64,000 bases of DNA from an uncultured Methanobrevibacter sp. (lineage in GTDB: Archaea; Methanobacteriota; Methanobacteria; Methanobacteriales; Methanobacteriaceae): positions 4,018 through 68,017 of the forward strand of contig NZ_OMWA01000019.1 of NCBI RefSeq assembly GCF_900314615.1. Reading direction: 5' to 3'. Within the stretch, counting starts at the first letter, position 1, and every line of letters begins with the position of its first letter. The notes beneath the pieces were generated by a model. That model saw only the letters and a list, made by a program, of their open reading frames with translations. It did no database searches and was not told the origin of the DNA. Made by a program: the position numbers and the translations under genes. Below are positions 1 through 8,025 of the stretch, piece after piece.

Positions 1-1
1 T

Positions 2-1354
2 GTATCATTTATAACATCATTTTTTGCAGTATTTCTCTCAAATGGAATCATCATAGGAGTTCCGGCAATAGCGCAGGAATTTGCAATGAACAATGTTATT
101 CAAAACTGGGTACCGACAATATTTTTCCTTGTGGTGGCAGTGTTTACTGTACCTGCAGGACAGATTTCAGGAAAATTCGGAGTTAAAAAGACACTGCTTG
201 CAGGTGTAGTTTTATATCTTCTTGCATCCGTCGGAGCATGTCTTTCATTTTCAACAGAAACATTTTTAGTTTTCAGAATACTTCAGGGAGCAGGAGTTGC
301 ATTTTTAAACGTATCTGCAATGGCAATGGTTGTACAGGCAGTAAAACCTCAAAACAGAGGAAAAGCACTGGGTTTTACAGTAACCGGAGTGTATCTTGCA
401 ACATCACTTTCACCGGTAATCTGCGGATTTTTAGTCCAGAATCTTGGATGGAGATCAATGTTTTACTTTGTAATTCCGTTTCTGGTATTATGTATTTTAT
501 TAATGGTGCTTAAAATTCCAGGAGAATGGAAAACATATGAAAAAGATAAAATTGATAAAACCGGTTCAATACTTTATGGAATCGGAATTTTAGCTTTCAT
601 ATACGGATTTACCACACTGACAACAACCAACGGTTTACTGATTACAATCATAGGAATAGTGATGCTGATAATATTCGGAGCATATGAGCTAAGGCAGAAA
701 TCACCTGTATTCAACATGAATCTCTTTAAAAACAAGAAGTTCACCTCATCAAATATTGCGGCATTATGCAGCTATATTGCAGTAATGGTGATTACAACCA
801 TATTGAACTATCATTTCCAGTACGTCAGAGGATGGAATGCACAGATGTCAGGACTGATTTTGATTATTACACCAATAATCATGGCTATAATGGCGCCTAA
901 TGCCGGAAAATTATCTGATAAAATACATCCTCAGAAACTGGCCGCTATAGGAATGGCAATAGCTACAGTTGCAATGCTGATACTGACTTTCCTAACCCAG
1001 GATACACCGTTATATCTTGTTGTTGTTGCAATGATTCTGCAGGGTTTCGGTATGGGACTCTTTTCATCCCCGAACATGAATGCTATTATGAGTTCAGTTC
1101 CGCCAAAGGACGCACCGACCGCTTCAGCATCACAGGCTACAATGAGAACCATAGGACAAACAATGAGTTTAGGGCTTTTGACTTTAGTCTTTGCATGGGT
1201 AATGGGCAGTCTGGAATTAGCTCCGCAATATGCATCAATGATTGTGCAGGCTTCACAGACAATTTGTCTTATATGTACAGTTGCATGCGTTCTTGCGGTG
1301 TTTGCGTCACTTGTCGGAATCCGTTCAAGCGACAAATTCAATACAAACAGATAA
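2..1354 (+). CDS. MFS drug-type transporter, 5' end outside window
   Basis: Proton-driven exporter of the major facilitator superfamily, probably the multidrug DHA2 type. The reading frame is open from base 2; the first internal ATG (base 86) lies after the first membrane helix, so the true start is upstream of the window. At least eleven hydrophobic helices are visible. The early loop GQISGKFGVKKTL is the MFS motif A, and the late stretch NMNAIMSSVPP resembles the loop of EmrB/QacA-type carriers. A hairpin terminator follows the stop. A ferredoxin remnant and a MarR-type regulator lie next to it; such regulators often control exporters, which is an inference here. The substrate is unknown. 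Confidence 0.85.
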   Translation, partial: VSFITSFFAVFLSNGIIIGVPAIAQEFAMNNVIQNWVPTIFFLVVAVFTVPAGQISGKFGVKKTLLAGVVLYLLASVGACLSFSTETFLVFRILQGAGVAFLNVSAMAMVVQAVKPQNRGKALGFTVTGVYLATSLSPVICGFLVQNLGWRSMFYFVIPFLVLCILLMVLKIPGEWKTYEKDKIDKTGSILYGIGILAFIYGFTTLTTTNGLLITIIGIVMLIIFGAYELRQKSPVFNMNLFKNKKFTSSNIAALCSYIAVMVITTILNYHFQYVRGWNAQMSGLILIITPIIMAIMAPNAGKLSDKIHPQKLAAIGMAIATVAMLILTFLTQDTPLYLVVVAMILQGFGMGLFSSPNMNAIMSSVPPKDAPTASASQATMRTIGQTMSLGLLTLVFAWVMGSLELAPQYASMIVQASQTICLICTVACVLAVFASLVGIRSSDKFNTNR

Positions 1355-1384
1355 GGGTAGTTTAATCTACCCACTTAATTTTTT
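1355..1384 (+). terminator. Hairpin-T terminator after the MFS gene
   Basis: GGGTAG (1355-1360) pairs with CTACCC (1367-1372) across a 6-base loop; a T run follows. It begins directly after the MFS stop codon. Confidence 0.55.
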
Positions 1385-1695
1385 AAAACATTATTGCTTT
1401 TTATGATTTTTGAAATCTTTACATGAGGATTAATGAATCTTTCATGACTGTTTTTTTCATCATTGATTGTTAAAACGTTGTTTCTGCAGTGATGTACGCA
1501 TCCTAAACAGAATTCACATATATCTCCAATAACAGGTCCTTCTTCCGTTAATGCAATATTGCCTCGTGGACATACCTATGAACATATCCTGCAGCGGGTA
1601 CACTCATCACCGACAATAATATGGAATTTCTCAGTCATTGTGGATTCCAGCACCTTTTCAATAAAGGGAACATCAGTAAACATTTTTTTGGACAT
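1375..1695 (-). pseudogene. Truncated EFR1-like 4Fe-4S ferredoxin with internal stop
   Basis: Read on the minus strand from ATG 1695, about 106 codons encode a two-cluster ferredoxin. The first cluster reads CTRCRICS-stop-VCPRG: a TAG falls exactly in the spacer of a CxxCxxCxxxCP motif. Translation resumes with a second cysteine set, CEFCLGCVHHC, and a tail RFINPHVKISKI that resembles the end of EFR1-type flavodoxin-ferredoxin proteins. The flavodoxin half is missing, so I infer a truncated and nonsense-mutated relic. TAG readthrough as pyrrolysine is not expected in Methanobacteriales. The start lies 21 bases from the start of the divergent MarR gene. Confidence 0.65.
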
Positions 1696-1716
1696 TCTGT
1701 AAATTAAATATAAAAT

Positions 1717-2164
1717 ATGGAATTTAAATCAAAAAAAATCACCAATACCATATGAACGTATCGGAGAAATATTCTACATTCTACACAAAAACAATAGAAA
1801 ATACTTAAATGATTCATTAAACAAATATGATTTAAATCTGATTCAGTTAATGTGTCTTTTAACAATTCATAATAAAGAAAACATCACACAGCAAGATTTA
1901 ACAGACCATCTATTTTTAACTAAAAGCGGCATTACACATGCAATTAGAAATCTTGAACAAAATAACTATTTAAAAAGAACCCAATCAAAAAAAGACGGCC
2001 GCCAGTATACATTAAGTCTGACACCGAAAGGTGAAAAAATAATTCCCAAATTAATTGAAATTAACCAGAAATGGGAAAACACAATGGAAATAAATAAATT
2101 AGATGAAAGATTTATAGAAGAATTAAAAGATTTGGCAGACAAATCAATTAATCTGAACTTATAG
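1717..2164 (+). pseudogene. MarR-family regulator with frameshift near its start
   Basis: Winged-helix repressor of the MarR family, about 148 codons if repaired. The intact part covers the DNA-binding helices (ITQQDLTDHLFLTKSGITHA) and the wing (KKDGRQYTLSLTPKG). The only ATG within the intact frame is at 1850, inside the dimerisation helix. The frame continues upstream without a start, while ATG 1717 starts M-E-F-K-S-K-K in another frame and stops at 1753. Removing one A from the eight-A run at 1731-1738 fuses both into a normal MarR N-terminus. It is a real frameshift or a homopolymer sequencing error; if an error, the gene is intact. Confidence 0.75.
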
Positions 2165-2182
2165 GTCCATTCTTCTAAAACA

Positions 2183-2920
2183 TCATAATTTCAAATTATC
2201 AACACCGCGAATAAGCTCCAGCATATGGGAATCCTTTACATCCTGTGAAAAGAAACTGTTCTCTTCAAGATAAATTGCCGGAACTCCGTTCTGATTTAGC
2301 GGAATTGTCAGATAAGGTCCGCTTGTAGTCTGGTAAGGATTGTAATATGAAATGTTTTGAGTACTCTGGGAAACATTTCTGCCGAGTTTTTCACCGTCAC
2401 CTCCATCTACAGGAGAGAATACAAAAGTATCATAAGGATAAGCACTTCCGTGGCCATGTATGTCAACAGCAAGCTTATAGCTGCCGTTTACAATTTGAGG
2501 ATAGACATATTTCAGTGCAAGATCCTGGCCTTCAGCTCTTCCGGGCTGGTCGTCAGGCAGGAGCTGTCCGTACTGGGAGTAGTTCATGCTTACGTTTATG
2601 ACATATATGTCATAGCAGTGATTTAAATTGGACTGCTTTGGAAGCAGTTTAAGCAAAGTAGCATGGGTATCATTTTCAAGAGGATGCACACCTACAACAT
2701 AAGCTATCTTCTCACCGTTAGGGTTTCCTACATTTCTTATCACTTCAACGGAACCTAGTGAATCATTTCCTAAAAGTTCATGTGTTACATCTGCAGTGCC
2801 GGTAGCATTGTCTGAACCTGGCTGATTATGGAATACTGCAAGCTGTGTAAAAGCAAAAACACTGCAGATTATTGCAATTATAAGTATTATTAAAAATAAT
2901 CGATGATTTTTTCTAGACAT
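2183..2920 (-). CDS. Membrane-anchored M14/AstE-like zinc hydrolase, copy 1
   Basis: 245 residues with an N-terminal membrane helix (about 8-28) and a putatively extracellular domain. I assign it tentatively to the M14 carboxypeptidase / succinylglutamate desuccinylase fold. GVHPLEN holds an HxxE zinc motif (His79, Glu82), AVDIHGH supplies a third ligand candidate (His155), and AIYLEEN holds the catalytic glutamate candidate (Glu219 or 220). This order and spacing fit aspartoacylase-like enzymes. The copy at 3260-3988 shares all these residues. The substrate may be a cell-wall peptide or an N-acyl amino acid; that is a guess. The fold assignment rests on motifs only. Confidence 0.6.
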   Translation of the reverse strand: MSRKNHRLFLIILIIAIICSVFAFTQLAVFHNQPGSDNATGTADVTHELLGNDSLGSVEVIRNVGNPNGEKIAYVVGVHPLENDTHATLLKLLPKQSNLNHCYDIYVINVSMNYSQYGQLLPDDQPGRAEGQDLALKYVYPQIVNGSYKLAVDIHGHGSAYPYDTFVFSPVDGGDGEKLGRNVSQSTQNISYYNPYQTTSGPYLTIPLNQNGVPAIYLEENSFFSQDVKDSHMLELIRGVDNLKL

Positions 2921-3094
2921 TACTCAAATATTACTGTTTTTTGATTAATAAAGTTTAGTTTGAAATGTTATTAAATACACTTCTATTTTTGAGTTTAATA
3001 AAAAAAATTAAAATTGTAATAATTTTTAAAAAAAGGATTAACTATTTAAAGAAAAAAATTAAATTAATATTAAAGATTTATGAGGTGCATTTTA

Positions 3095-3235
3095 ATGGCA
3101 AAACCAATTGGAGAAACACCTACATTATATGGTAAAGAAGCTATGGATTTTTTAAGAAAAATGAATGAACCACCTAGCAAAGAAGACATTGAATTTAGGA
3201 AAAAATGCGAATCACAAAGAATTGTATTATTTTAA
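3095..3235 (+). CDS. 46-residue conserved small protein
   Basis: ATG 3095 follows a GAGGTGCATTTTA ribosome site. The product starts MAKPIGETPTLYGKEAMDF and ends in a charged tail, -RKKCESQRIVLF. A frameshifted paralog at 60509-60648 keeps the pattern MAKPIGxTPxLxxKEAxxFLxxM and, when repaired, has the same length and a similar C-terminus, which supports a real gene. No fold was recognised; short proteins of this style can be antitoxins, but no toxin gene is adjacent. It sits between the two zinc-hydrolase paralogs on the opposite strand. Confidence 0.7.
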   Translation: MAKPIGETPTLYGKEAMDFLRKMNEPPSKEDIEFRKKCESQRIVLF

Positions 3236-3259
3236 CTCTAAAAAAATACCATATTTATT

Positions 3260-3988
3260 TTAAAATATTTCATTATCAACAGCATAAATCAGTTCCAGCA
3301 TGTGCAAATCCTTTTCATATTGAGGTGCGAAACTGTATTCCTCATAGTAGAATGCAGGAACACCATTTTCATTTAACGGAATTGTCAGATATGGTCCGCT
3401 TGTTGTGGAATCCGGAGCATAATATGAAATGTTTTGACAATTATCTGCAACGTCATGAGTATAATCAACGCTGAGGCCTTCCTTAACAGGAGAAAATACA
3501 AAAGTCTTATATTCATATGCACCAACATTTGAATGAACATCAACTGCCAGATCATAACCGCCCTCAGCAATTTCAGGATATACATATTTCAAAGCCAAGT
3601 TCTGGCCGTTCTGCCTTCCCTGACTGTTATCTGATGACCCGTCACCATAATGACCAATATCTTCAGTTACGTTAATGATATAGATATCATAGCAGTTGTT
3701 CAAATCTGTGAGTGTCGGAAGTATTTTTAAAAGTGTTTTATGTGTGAGGTTTTCAAGGGGATGAACACCGACCACATATGCAATCTTCCTGCCGTCGGGA
3801 TTTCCTATGTTTTTAATGACTTCAACAGTCCCAGGATCATCTGAAGAATTAGCAATAACTTCATGGTCATGAGGAGCAGTATTATTAATCGCTGTCTTAT
3901 TTTCACCGGACATGCTGATTATAGCCATTCCCAATGACAGAATTATAATTATCAATATTAAAATTAAAATATAGTCTTTTTTAATCAT
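3260..3988 (-). CDS. Membrane-anchored M14/AstE-like zinc hydrolase, copy 2
   Basis: 242 residues from ATG 3988; an upstream in-frame TTG at 3997 is less likely. The layout equals copy 1: an N-terminal membrane helix, the GVHPLEN zinc motif (His76, Glu79), AVDVHSN (His152) and FYYEEYS (Glu216/217). Both copies also share SGPYLTIPLN near the end. The two are a local duplication interrupted by the 46-residue gene at 3095. The N-terminal linkers differ while the catalytic core is kept, so both are probably active and may differ in substrate or expression. Confidence 0.6.
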   Translation of the reverse strand: MIKKDYILILILIIIILSLGMAIISMSGENKTAINNTAPHDHEVIANSSDDPGTVEVIKNIGNPDGRKIAYVVGVHPLENLTHKTLLKILPTLTDLNNCYDIYIINVTEDIGHYGDGSSDNSQGRQNGQNLALKYVYPEIAEGGYDLAVDVHSNVGAYEYKTFVFSPVKEGLSVDYTHDVADNCQNISYYAPDSTTSGPYLTIPLNENGVPAFYYEEYSFAPQYEKDLHMLELIYAVDNEIF

Positions 3989-4030
3989 GCTTTTCAAAAA
4001 AAAGTTTAAAACATAGGCATTTTACCTATG

Positions 4031-5479
4031 CTATAAATCATAATGGATATTGTGCAGTTTATACAGACATACTGAGCTGCTTGAAGGGAATGCGTAAATC
4101 ATATAGTCAAGCTCTTCAAGAGTTATCTTTTTGTTTATTATGAATGCAAACATGTTTGCGACGTTTTCAGCATCTGCAGCATAGATTTCTGCACCGACAA
4201 TCTGAAGGTCCTTATCTACAATGACTTTTGCCTCTGCGGTTGTGTCGTTTTTAAGCTCCAGAGAGTATGAATTACCATATCTAATCTGGTGAACTTCATA
4301 TTCATCACTTTCCTCTGCAACATATGCAGGTACACCTACTGTAGCAATTCTTGGTATTGTATATGCAACTGCAGGAACAACAGGATAGGTTATCTCATCA
4401 GCTTCTCCTAAAAGCTCTTTTGCGAGGTATTTTGAGTGATGTATTGCAACAGTTACAAGCTTTGCAACGCCGGTATCTGCAACGTCACCTGAAGCATAGA
4501 TGTTAGGAATTTCAGTCTGCAGGTGTCCGTTTACCTTGATTCCCTTGCTTGTATAAGTTAAACCGACGTTTTCAAGACCTATATCTTCCACATTGGCTTC
4601 TCTTCCCATAGCTGCAACGACATAATCCCCGGTCAGCTCAAGTCCGCTGTCACAGACTACTTTAAATCCGTCTTCATATGCCTTATTGTCAATTTTTGCC
4701 TCAGGGTCTCTTAAAAGTTCATCTGAATTTTGTGCACTTGCAACATTTAAAACTTTAGCGAGAGGATCATCGATTTGGACATTGCTTATGACTTCTTTTA
4801 CTGTCTGGTTAAAATGGAATCTGATATTTTTTTCCTTTAAAATCTCAATGACCTTCTGGACGTAAGGCTGGTGGAAGTATTTCAGTGCCATGTTTCCCCT
4901 GATGATTACATCTGCGCTGAGTCCCGCTTCGGCTAATATTGAAGCAAATTCCATACCTACAAATCCTGCTCCTATGATAATTGCATGATTTGGAAGCTCA
5001 TCGATATCAAGATAATCTGTACTGTCATGTAGATACTCTTTACCTGGAATGTCGGGAATTACAGGTTTAAGACCTGTTGCTATTACAATTTTATCTGTTG
5101 TAAACTGCTTTTCGCCTACCTGAACTGTGTGTTCGTCTATGATAACACCTTTTCCGTGTGCCACATCAAGGTCATATTCATCGAATTTTCCATCGAGAAA
5201 CGGTGCCATATTTGCGATTCTTTTTCTTTTGAATTTCATCAGGCTTGGCCAGTCCACTTCAAAGTTGCCTGCTTTTCCAACACCTTCAAAGTTATCCGCC
5301 AGTGCTTTTATTTCATATGGCGCATCAAGAAGTGCCTTTGAGTTGCATCCTCTGTTTGCGCATGTTCCTCCATAAAGACTTTCTTCTACGATTAATATTT
5401 TAAGGCCTGCTTTTCTTAAAAATCGGCCACCTTGCCAAGCGGCATTTCCGCTTCCAATATAAATAACATCATAATCCAT
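4031..5479 (-). CDS. FAD/NAD(P) pyridine-nucleotide disulfide oxidoreductase
   Basis: 482 residues of the dihydrolipoamide/mercuric/glutathione reductase family. It shows an N-terminal FAD fold (IGSGNAAWQGG), the redox cysteine pair GGTCANRGCNSK (Cys40, Cys45), a central NAD(P) fold (AIIIGAGFVGMEFASILAE) and the second FAD motif IYASGDVADTG. The C-terminal dimer domain ends IYAFPSSSSVCLYKL; the usual His-Pro...Glu catalytic pair of lipoamide dehydrogenases is absent. A true lipoamide dehydrogenase is therefore unlikely and the disulfide substrate is unknown. GAGGT precedes the start. Confidence 0.85.
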   Translation of the reverse strand: MDYDVIYIGSGNAAWQGGRFLRKAGLKILIVEESLYGGTCANRGCNSKALLDAPYEIKALADNFEGVGKAGNFEVDWPSLMKFKRKRIANMAPFLDGKFDEYDLDVAHGKGVIIDEHTVQVGEKQFTTDKIVIATGLKPVIPDIPGKEYLHDSTDYLDIDELPNHAIIIGAGFVGMEFASILAEAGLSADVIIRGNMALKYFHQPYVQKVIEILKEKNIRFHFNQTVKEVISNVQIDDPLAKVLNVASAQNSDELLRDPEAKIDNKAYEDGFKVVCDSGLELTGDYVVAAMGREANVEDIGLENVGLTYTSKGIKVNGHLQTEIPNIYASGDVADTGVAKLVTVAIHHSKYLAKELLGEADEITYPVVPAVAYTIPRIATVGVPAYVAEESDEYEVHQIRYGNSYSLELKNDTTAEAKVIVDKDLQIVGAEIYAADAENVANMFAFIINKKITLEELDYMIYAFPSSSSVCLYKLHNIHYDL

Positions 5480-5741
5480 TTTTTTAACCTCAAATAAAAT
5501 ATTAGTTTAAATAGTATAAATATCTGTTTTTTACTTTAACATCTGCTTTTTTTATTTTAAAAATTGGATTTTTAAAGGGCTTGATATATATCCCCAATTA
5601 AAATTAACTTCAAATTTTCAAATATTTAATGTTAAAGTAAAACATCTCTGATAATTCTGACAGTTTTTGAAATTCATCCAAGAATATTGCAGATGCTTTT
5701 GATTATATGCATACCAAGAGTTTATGGAAAAATTATCATTT
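5480..5741. other. Intergenic, no gene recognised
   Basis: AT-rich spacer upstream of the disulfide oxidoreductase and downstream of ccdA, both on the minus strand. The part next to 5480 should hold the oxidoreductase promoter. I saw no convincing reading frame or RNA. Confidence 0.4.
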
Positions 5742-6362
5742 TCAGATAAAGACCTTAAGAGCATCAAAGAGAAGATAGAGCGCTCCGAAGATTACAAGAA
5801 CCGCAAATATTTTAGGAATGTATTTTGCCTTTGAAATCAGTTTCTCCAGGTTGATTTTTGATATTATAAAGCTCATTACAATCAGTGTCAAAGCAAAACC
5901 GATGCAGTATATGATAATGTTTAATACAGCATATGACGGATTAGCAGAGCTTATAAGCAATGTGATAAGGGATATCAGATATCCAGTATAGCATGGAGCC
6001 CATGCAACGGATGTGAGAACTCCCATAACGTATGATGATACAAGACCCTCACCTGTGATATTAGGCAGGCTTTTAAATGAAAATGAATAGTCAAAAAACA
6101 TCAGAATTCCTATTATCAGAAGGATTATTGCTGATATGACTCTGATTGGGGTGATATATGTATAAAGAACTGATGTGAAAAAACCTGTGAGAAATATAAC
6201 TGCAATGAAAATAGTTATGAGTCCGCCAATAAAAGACAGTAACTCAAGTTTTGATTTGGATTTAAGGCTTACGCTAACAAAAATAGGCAAAATTGGTAAA
6301 ATACAGGGAGACAATATGGATATTACTCCTGTTGTAAATGAGATTAGTGGAAGAATTTCCAT
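5742..6362 (-). CDS. ccdA: CcdA-family thiol-disulfide membrane transporter
   Basis: 206 residues and six hydrophobic helices. It opens with a glycine- and proline-rich first helix, SPCILPILPIF, and has AWAPCYTGYL before helix four: the two conserved membrane cysteines of the CcdA/DsbD family, which pass electrons from cytoplasmic thioredoxin to the outside. ATG 6362 follows directly on the stop of the exported thioredoxin-like gene, with GGAGATTTAG as ribosome site inside that gene's end, so the two are cotranslated. I infer that it keeps the partner thioredoxin reduced. Confidence 0.85.
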   Translation of the reverse strand: MEILPLISFTTGVISILSPCILPILPIFVSVSLKSKSKLELLSFIGGLITIFIAVIFLTGFFTSVLYTYITPIRVISAIILLIIGILMFFDYSFSFKSLPNITGEGLVSSYVMGVLTSVAWAPCYTGYLISLITLLISSANPSYAVLNIIIYCIGFALTLIVMSFIISKINLEKLISKAKYIPKIFAVLVIFGALYLLFDALKVFI

Positions 6363-6788
6363 CTAAATCTCCTTGATTGAGTTTAAAAATTCATCTGCAG
6401 GCAGATATCCGTCTATCCTGTGGACTTCTTTGCCTGTAGAATCAAGAAATATGCAGTCCGGAGTGCCTACAACCTTGTGCTGGCCTGCAAGTGTAGCATT
6501 TTTGTTTACATCAACGCACACAACAATGAAATTCTCATTCAATTCTTTTTGAACATCACTGTTGCTTAATACATCCTGCTTTAACAAATCGCAGTAATAG
6601 CAGCTTGACTGATCAAAAAGCAGAAAAACAGTTTTGTTCTGTGAAGCTGCATCACTTAATGCCTGATTTAAATCTGATGTTGCATTTAAACCGTCAACCA
6701 GCTGAGTTGAATCGGCACTGTATACTGCAGATAGTGAGATTGCTGCAAGGATAATTAATGAAATTAAAAAAATCCTATGATTTTTCAT
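6363..6788 (-). CDS. Exported thioredoxin-fold protein
   Basis: 141 residues with a signal peptide or anchor (about 5-25, ending SAVYSADS). The thioredoxin-like domain carries the active site SSCYYCDLLKQDV (a CxxC) and the cis-proline loop VVGTPDCIFLD. It resembles thioredoxin_7/SoxW-type periplasmic reductases. The next gene encodes CcdA, the standard source of electrons for such proteins. The probable role is reduction or isomerisation of disulfides in surface proteins. Confidence 0.85.
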   Translation of the reverse strand: MKNHRIFLISLIILAAISLSAVYSADSTQLVDGLNATSDLNQALSDAASQNKTVFLLFDQSSCYYCDLLKQDVLSNSDVQKELNENFIVVCVDVNKNATLAGQHKVVGTPDCIFLDSTGKEVHRIDGYLPADEFLNSIKEI

Positions 6789-6800
6789 ATTTTCCTCAAA

Positions 6801-6983
6801 TTATTTATCTGCAAGAGTCCAGTAACATCTTTTAGGTGAAACGATTGTTTCATCTTTTTTGAGTTCTTTCATTATTTTATCCACTTCTTTTTTCTCAACA
6901 CCAGATAATTCACTGACCTTTTTTGCGTTTAGAGGGTCTTCAGAATTTCTGAATGCTTCAATTACTTTCTGCTTATCATCCAT
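6801..6983 (-). CDS. Small winged-helix DNA-binding protein
   Basis: 60 residues from ATG 6983. The ribosome site GGTGAT stands just before this ATG, which rules out the more upstream ATG at 7004. Sequence pattern: helix (KQKVIEAFRNS), helix-turn-helix (NAKKVSELSGVEKKEVDKI), then a wing ending RCYWTLADK. This is a minimal winged-helix domain without a sensor domain. It lies just upstream of the exported thioredoxin and ccdA on the same strand and may regulate them; this is inference from position. Confidence 0.7.
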   Translation of the reverse strand: MDDKQKVIEAFRNSEDPLNAKKVSELSGVEKKEVDKIMKELKKDETIVSPKRCYWTLADK

Positions 6984-7021
6984 AATATCACCAAAAATAT
7001 TCAATTTATCAAAAATAACAA

Positions 7022-7330
7022 TTAAATGATTCCGAATATGTCTTTAGCCCAGCTGATTTTATGTCTGGCATCTTTAATTCTTACATCATAATCTTCAGTA
7101 TCTGTAAAGTTTTCATCCAGATTTTCTGCTTTACTATTAATATCCAAAGAATTGTCTTTAATTTTGCTTAAAAAAGAATTGTCATTTTCTATTTCATCAA
7201 TTTCTGAAGCAAATATTTCTCTTGCCTCATAGAAATTATCAACAAGTTTTCCGAAACCAATGCCATAAGATTCCAATTCATTTAATTTTTCAATTTGCTC
7301 ATCAGTTAATTCCGCTTCAATTTTAACCAT
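7022..7330 (-). CDS. Acidic small protein, paralog A
   Basis: 102 residues from ATG 7330. GAGG lies just upstream, and the start lines up with the paralog; a TTG at 7342 would overlap the ribosome site. Almost wholly helical in appearance, with LTDEQIEKLNELESY near the start and a conserved end, IKDARHKISWAKDIF. Not recognised as a known family. The neighbour 7425-7730 shares both ends and much of the middle, so the pair arose by duplication. No membrane segment is seen; probably cytoplasmic. Confidence 0.75.
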   Translation of the reverse strand: MVKIEAELTDEQIEKLNELESYGIGFGKLVDNFYEAREIFASEIDEIENDNSFLSKIKDNSLDINSKAENLDENFTDTEDYDVRIKDARHKISWAKDIFGII

Positions 7331-7424
7331 AAAATTCCTCAAAAAGGTTAATTAATACTATTATCTATAATTAACCTATTAATAATTAACTAAATCACAA
7401 AAAGGAATGTAAAATATTTATTAC

Positions 7425-7730
7425 TTATATCCTGAATATGTCTTTTGCCCAGCTGATTTTATGCCTTGCATCCTTGATTTTCACTTCATATGTTTCGTTT
7501 TCGGAAAAGTTTTCATCAAGATTTTCAGCCTTATTGTCAACATCCAAAGAACTGTCTTTGACTTTTCCCAAAAGAGAAGTGTTTTTCTCCATTTCCCCGA
7601 TTTCAGATGATACTTTGGATCGGGCTTCATAAAAATTATCGATGAGTTTTCCTACATCCATATCATATGATTCCAGTTCTTTTAATTTGTTAACCTGATC
7701 ATCAGTTAATTCCAATTCAATTTTTGCCAT
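7425..7730 (-). CDS. Acidic small protein, paralog B
   Basis: 101 residues, start supported by GGTG upstream. It shares LTDDQVNKLKELESY and the end IKDARHKISWAKDIF with paralog A; the middle differs mostly by conservative changes. Function unknown. An AT-rich spacer separates the two copies, so each may have its own promoter. Confidence 0.75.
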   Translation of the reverse strand: MAKIELELTDDQVNKLKELESYDMDVGKLIDNFYEARSKVSSEIGEMEKNTSLLGKVKDSSLDVDNKAENLDENFSENETYEVKIKDARHKISWAKDIFRI

Positions 7731-8025
7731 TCAAAACACCATATATTCTAATTACAATTATATATTTAATTAATCATTTAAATTATTTTCTAGTTTTTGA
7801 ATAATAAATTAATTTAATTTTAATTATACTCTTAATAAATAATAAAATTTATAAAAACATATCATTTATTATATATTCAATGAAAATAATGTTAAAATAT
7901 GTATTTTTGTATAAAATAATAAAAAAATATTATAAATAATTTAAAATATGAAATTCCAGAATTAAAATAATTTAAAAAAAATATGAACATTTTAAAGAAA
8001 AATTATATAAAATAGAAAAATTGAT
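7731..8025. other. AT-rich intergenic region
   Basis: Nearly 300 bases of extreme A/T content upstream of paralog B and downstream of the flavoprotein gene at 8026. Promoter elements for paralog B are expected near 7750-7800. Nothing else was recognised. Confidence 0.4.

Noticed and set aside
931..1374. Long minus-strand frame opposite the MFS gene
   Set aside because: Shadow of a strongly supported membrane protein; no ribosome site and no recognisable domain.
1375..1695. Pyrrolysine readthrough at the TAG
   Set aside because: Methanobacteriales are not known to carry the pyl system, and no pyl gene is seen here.
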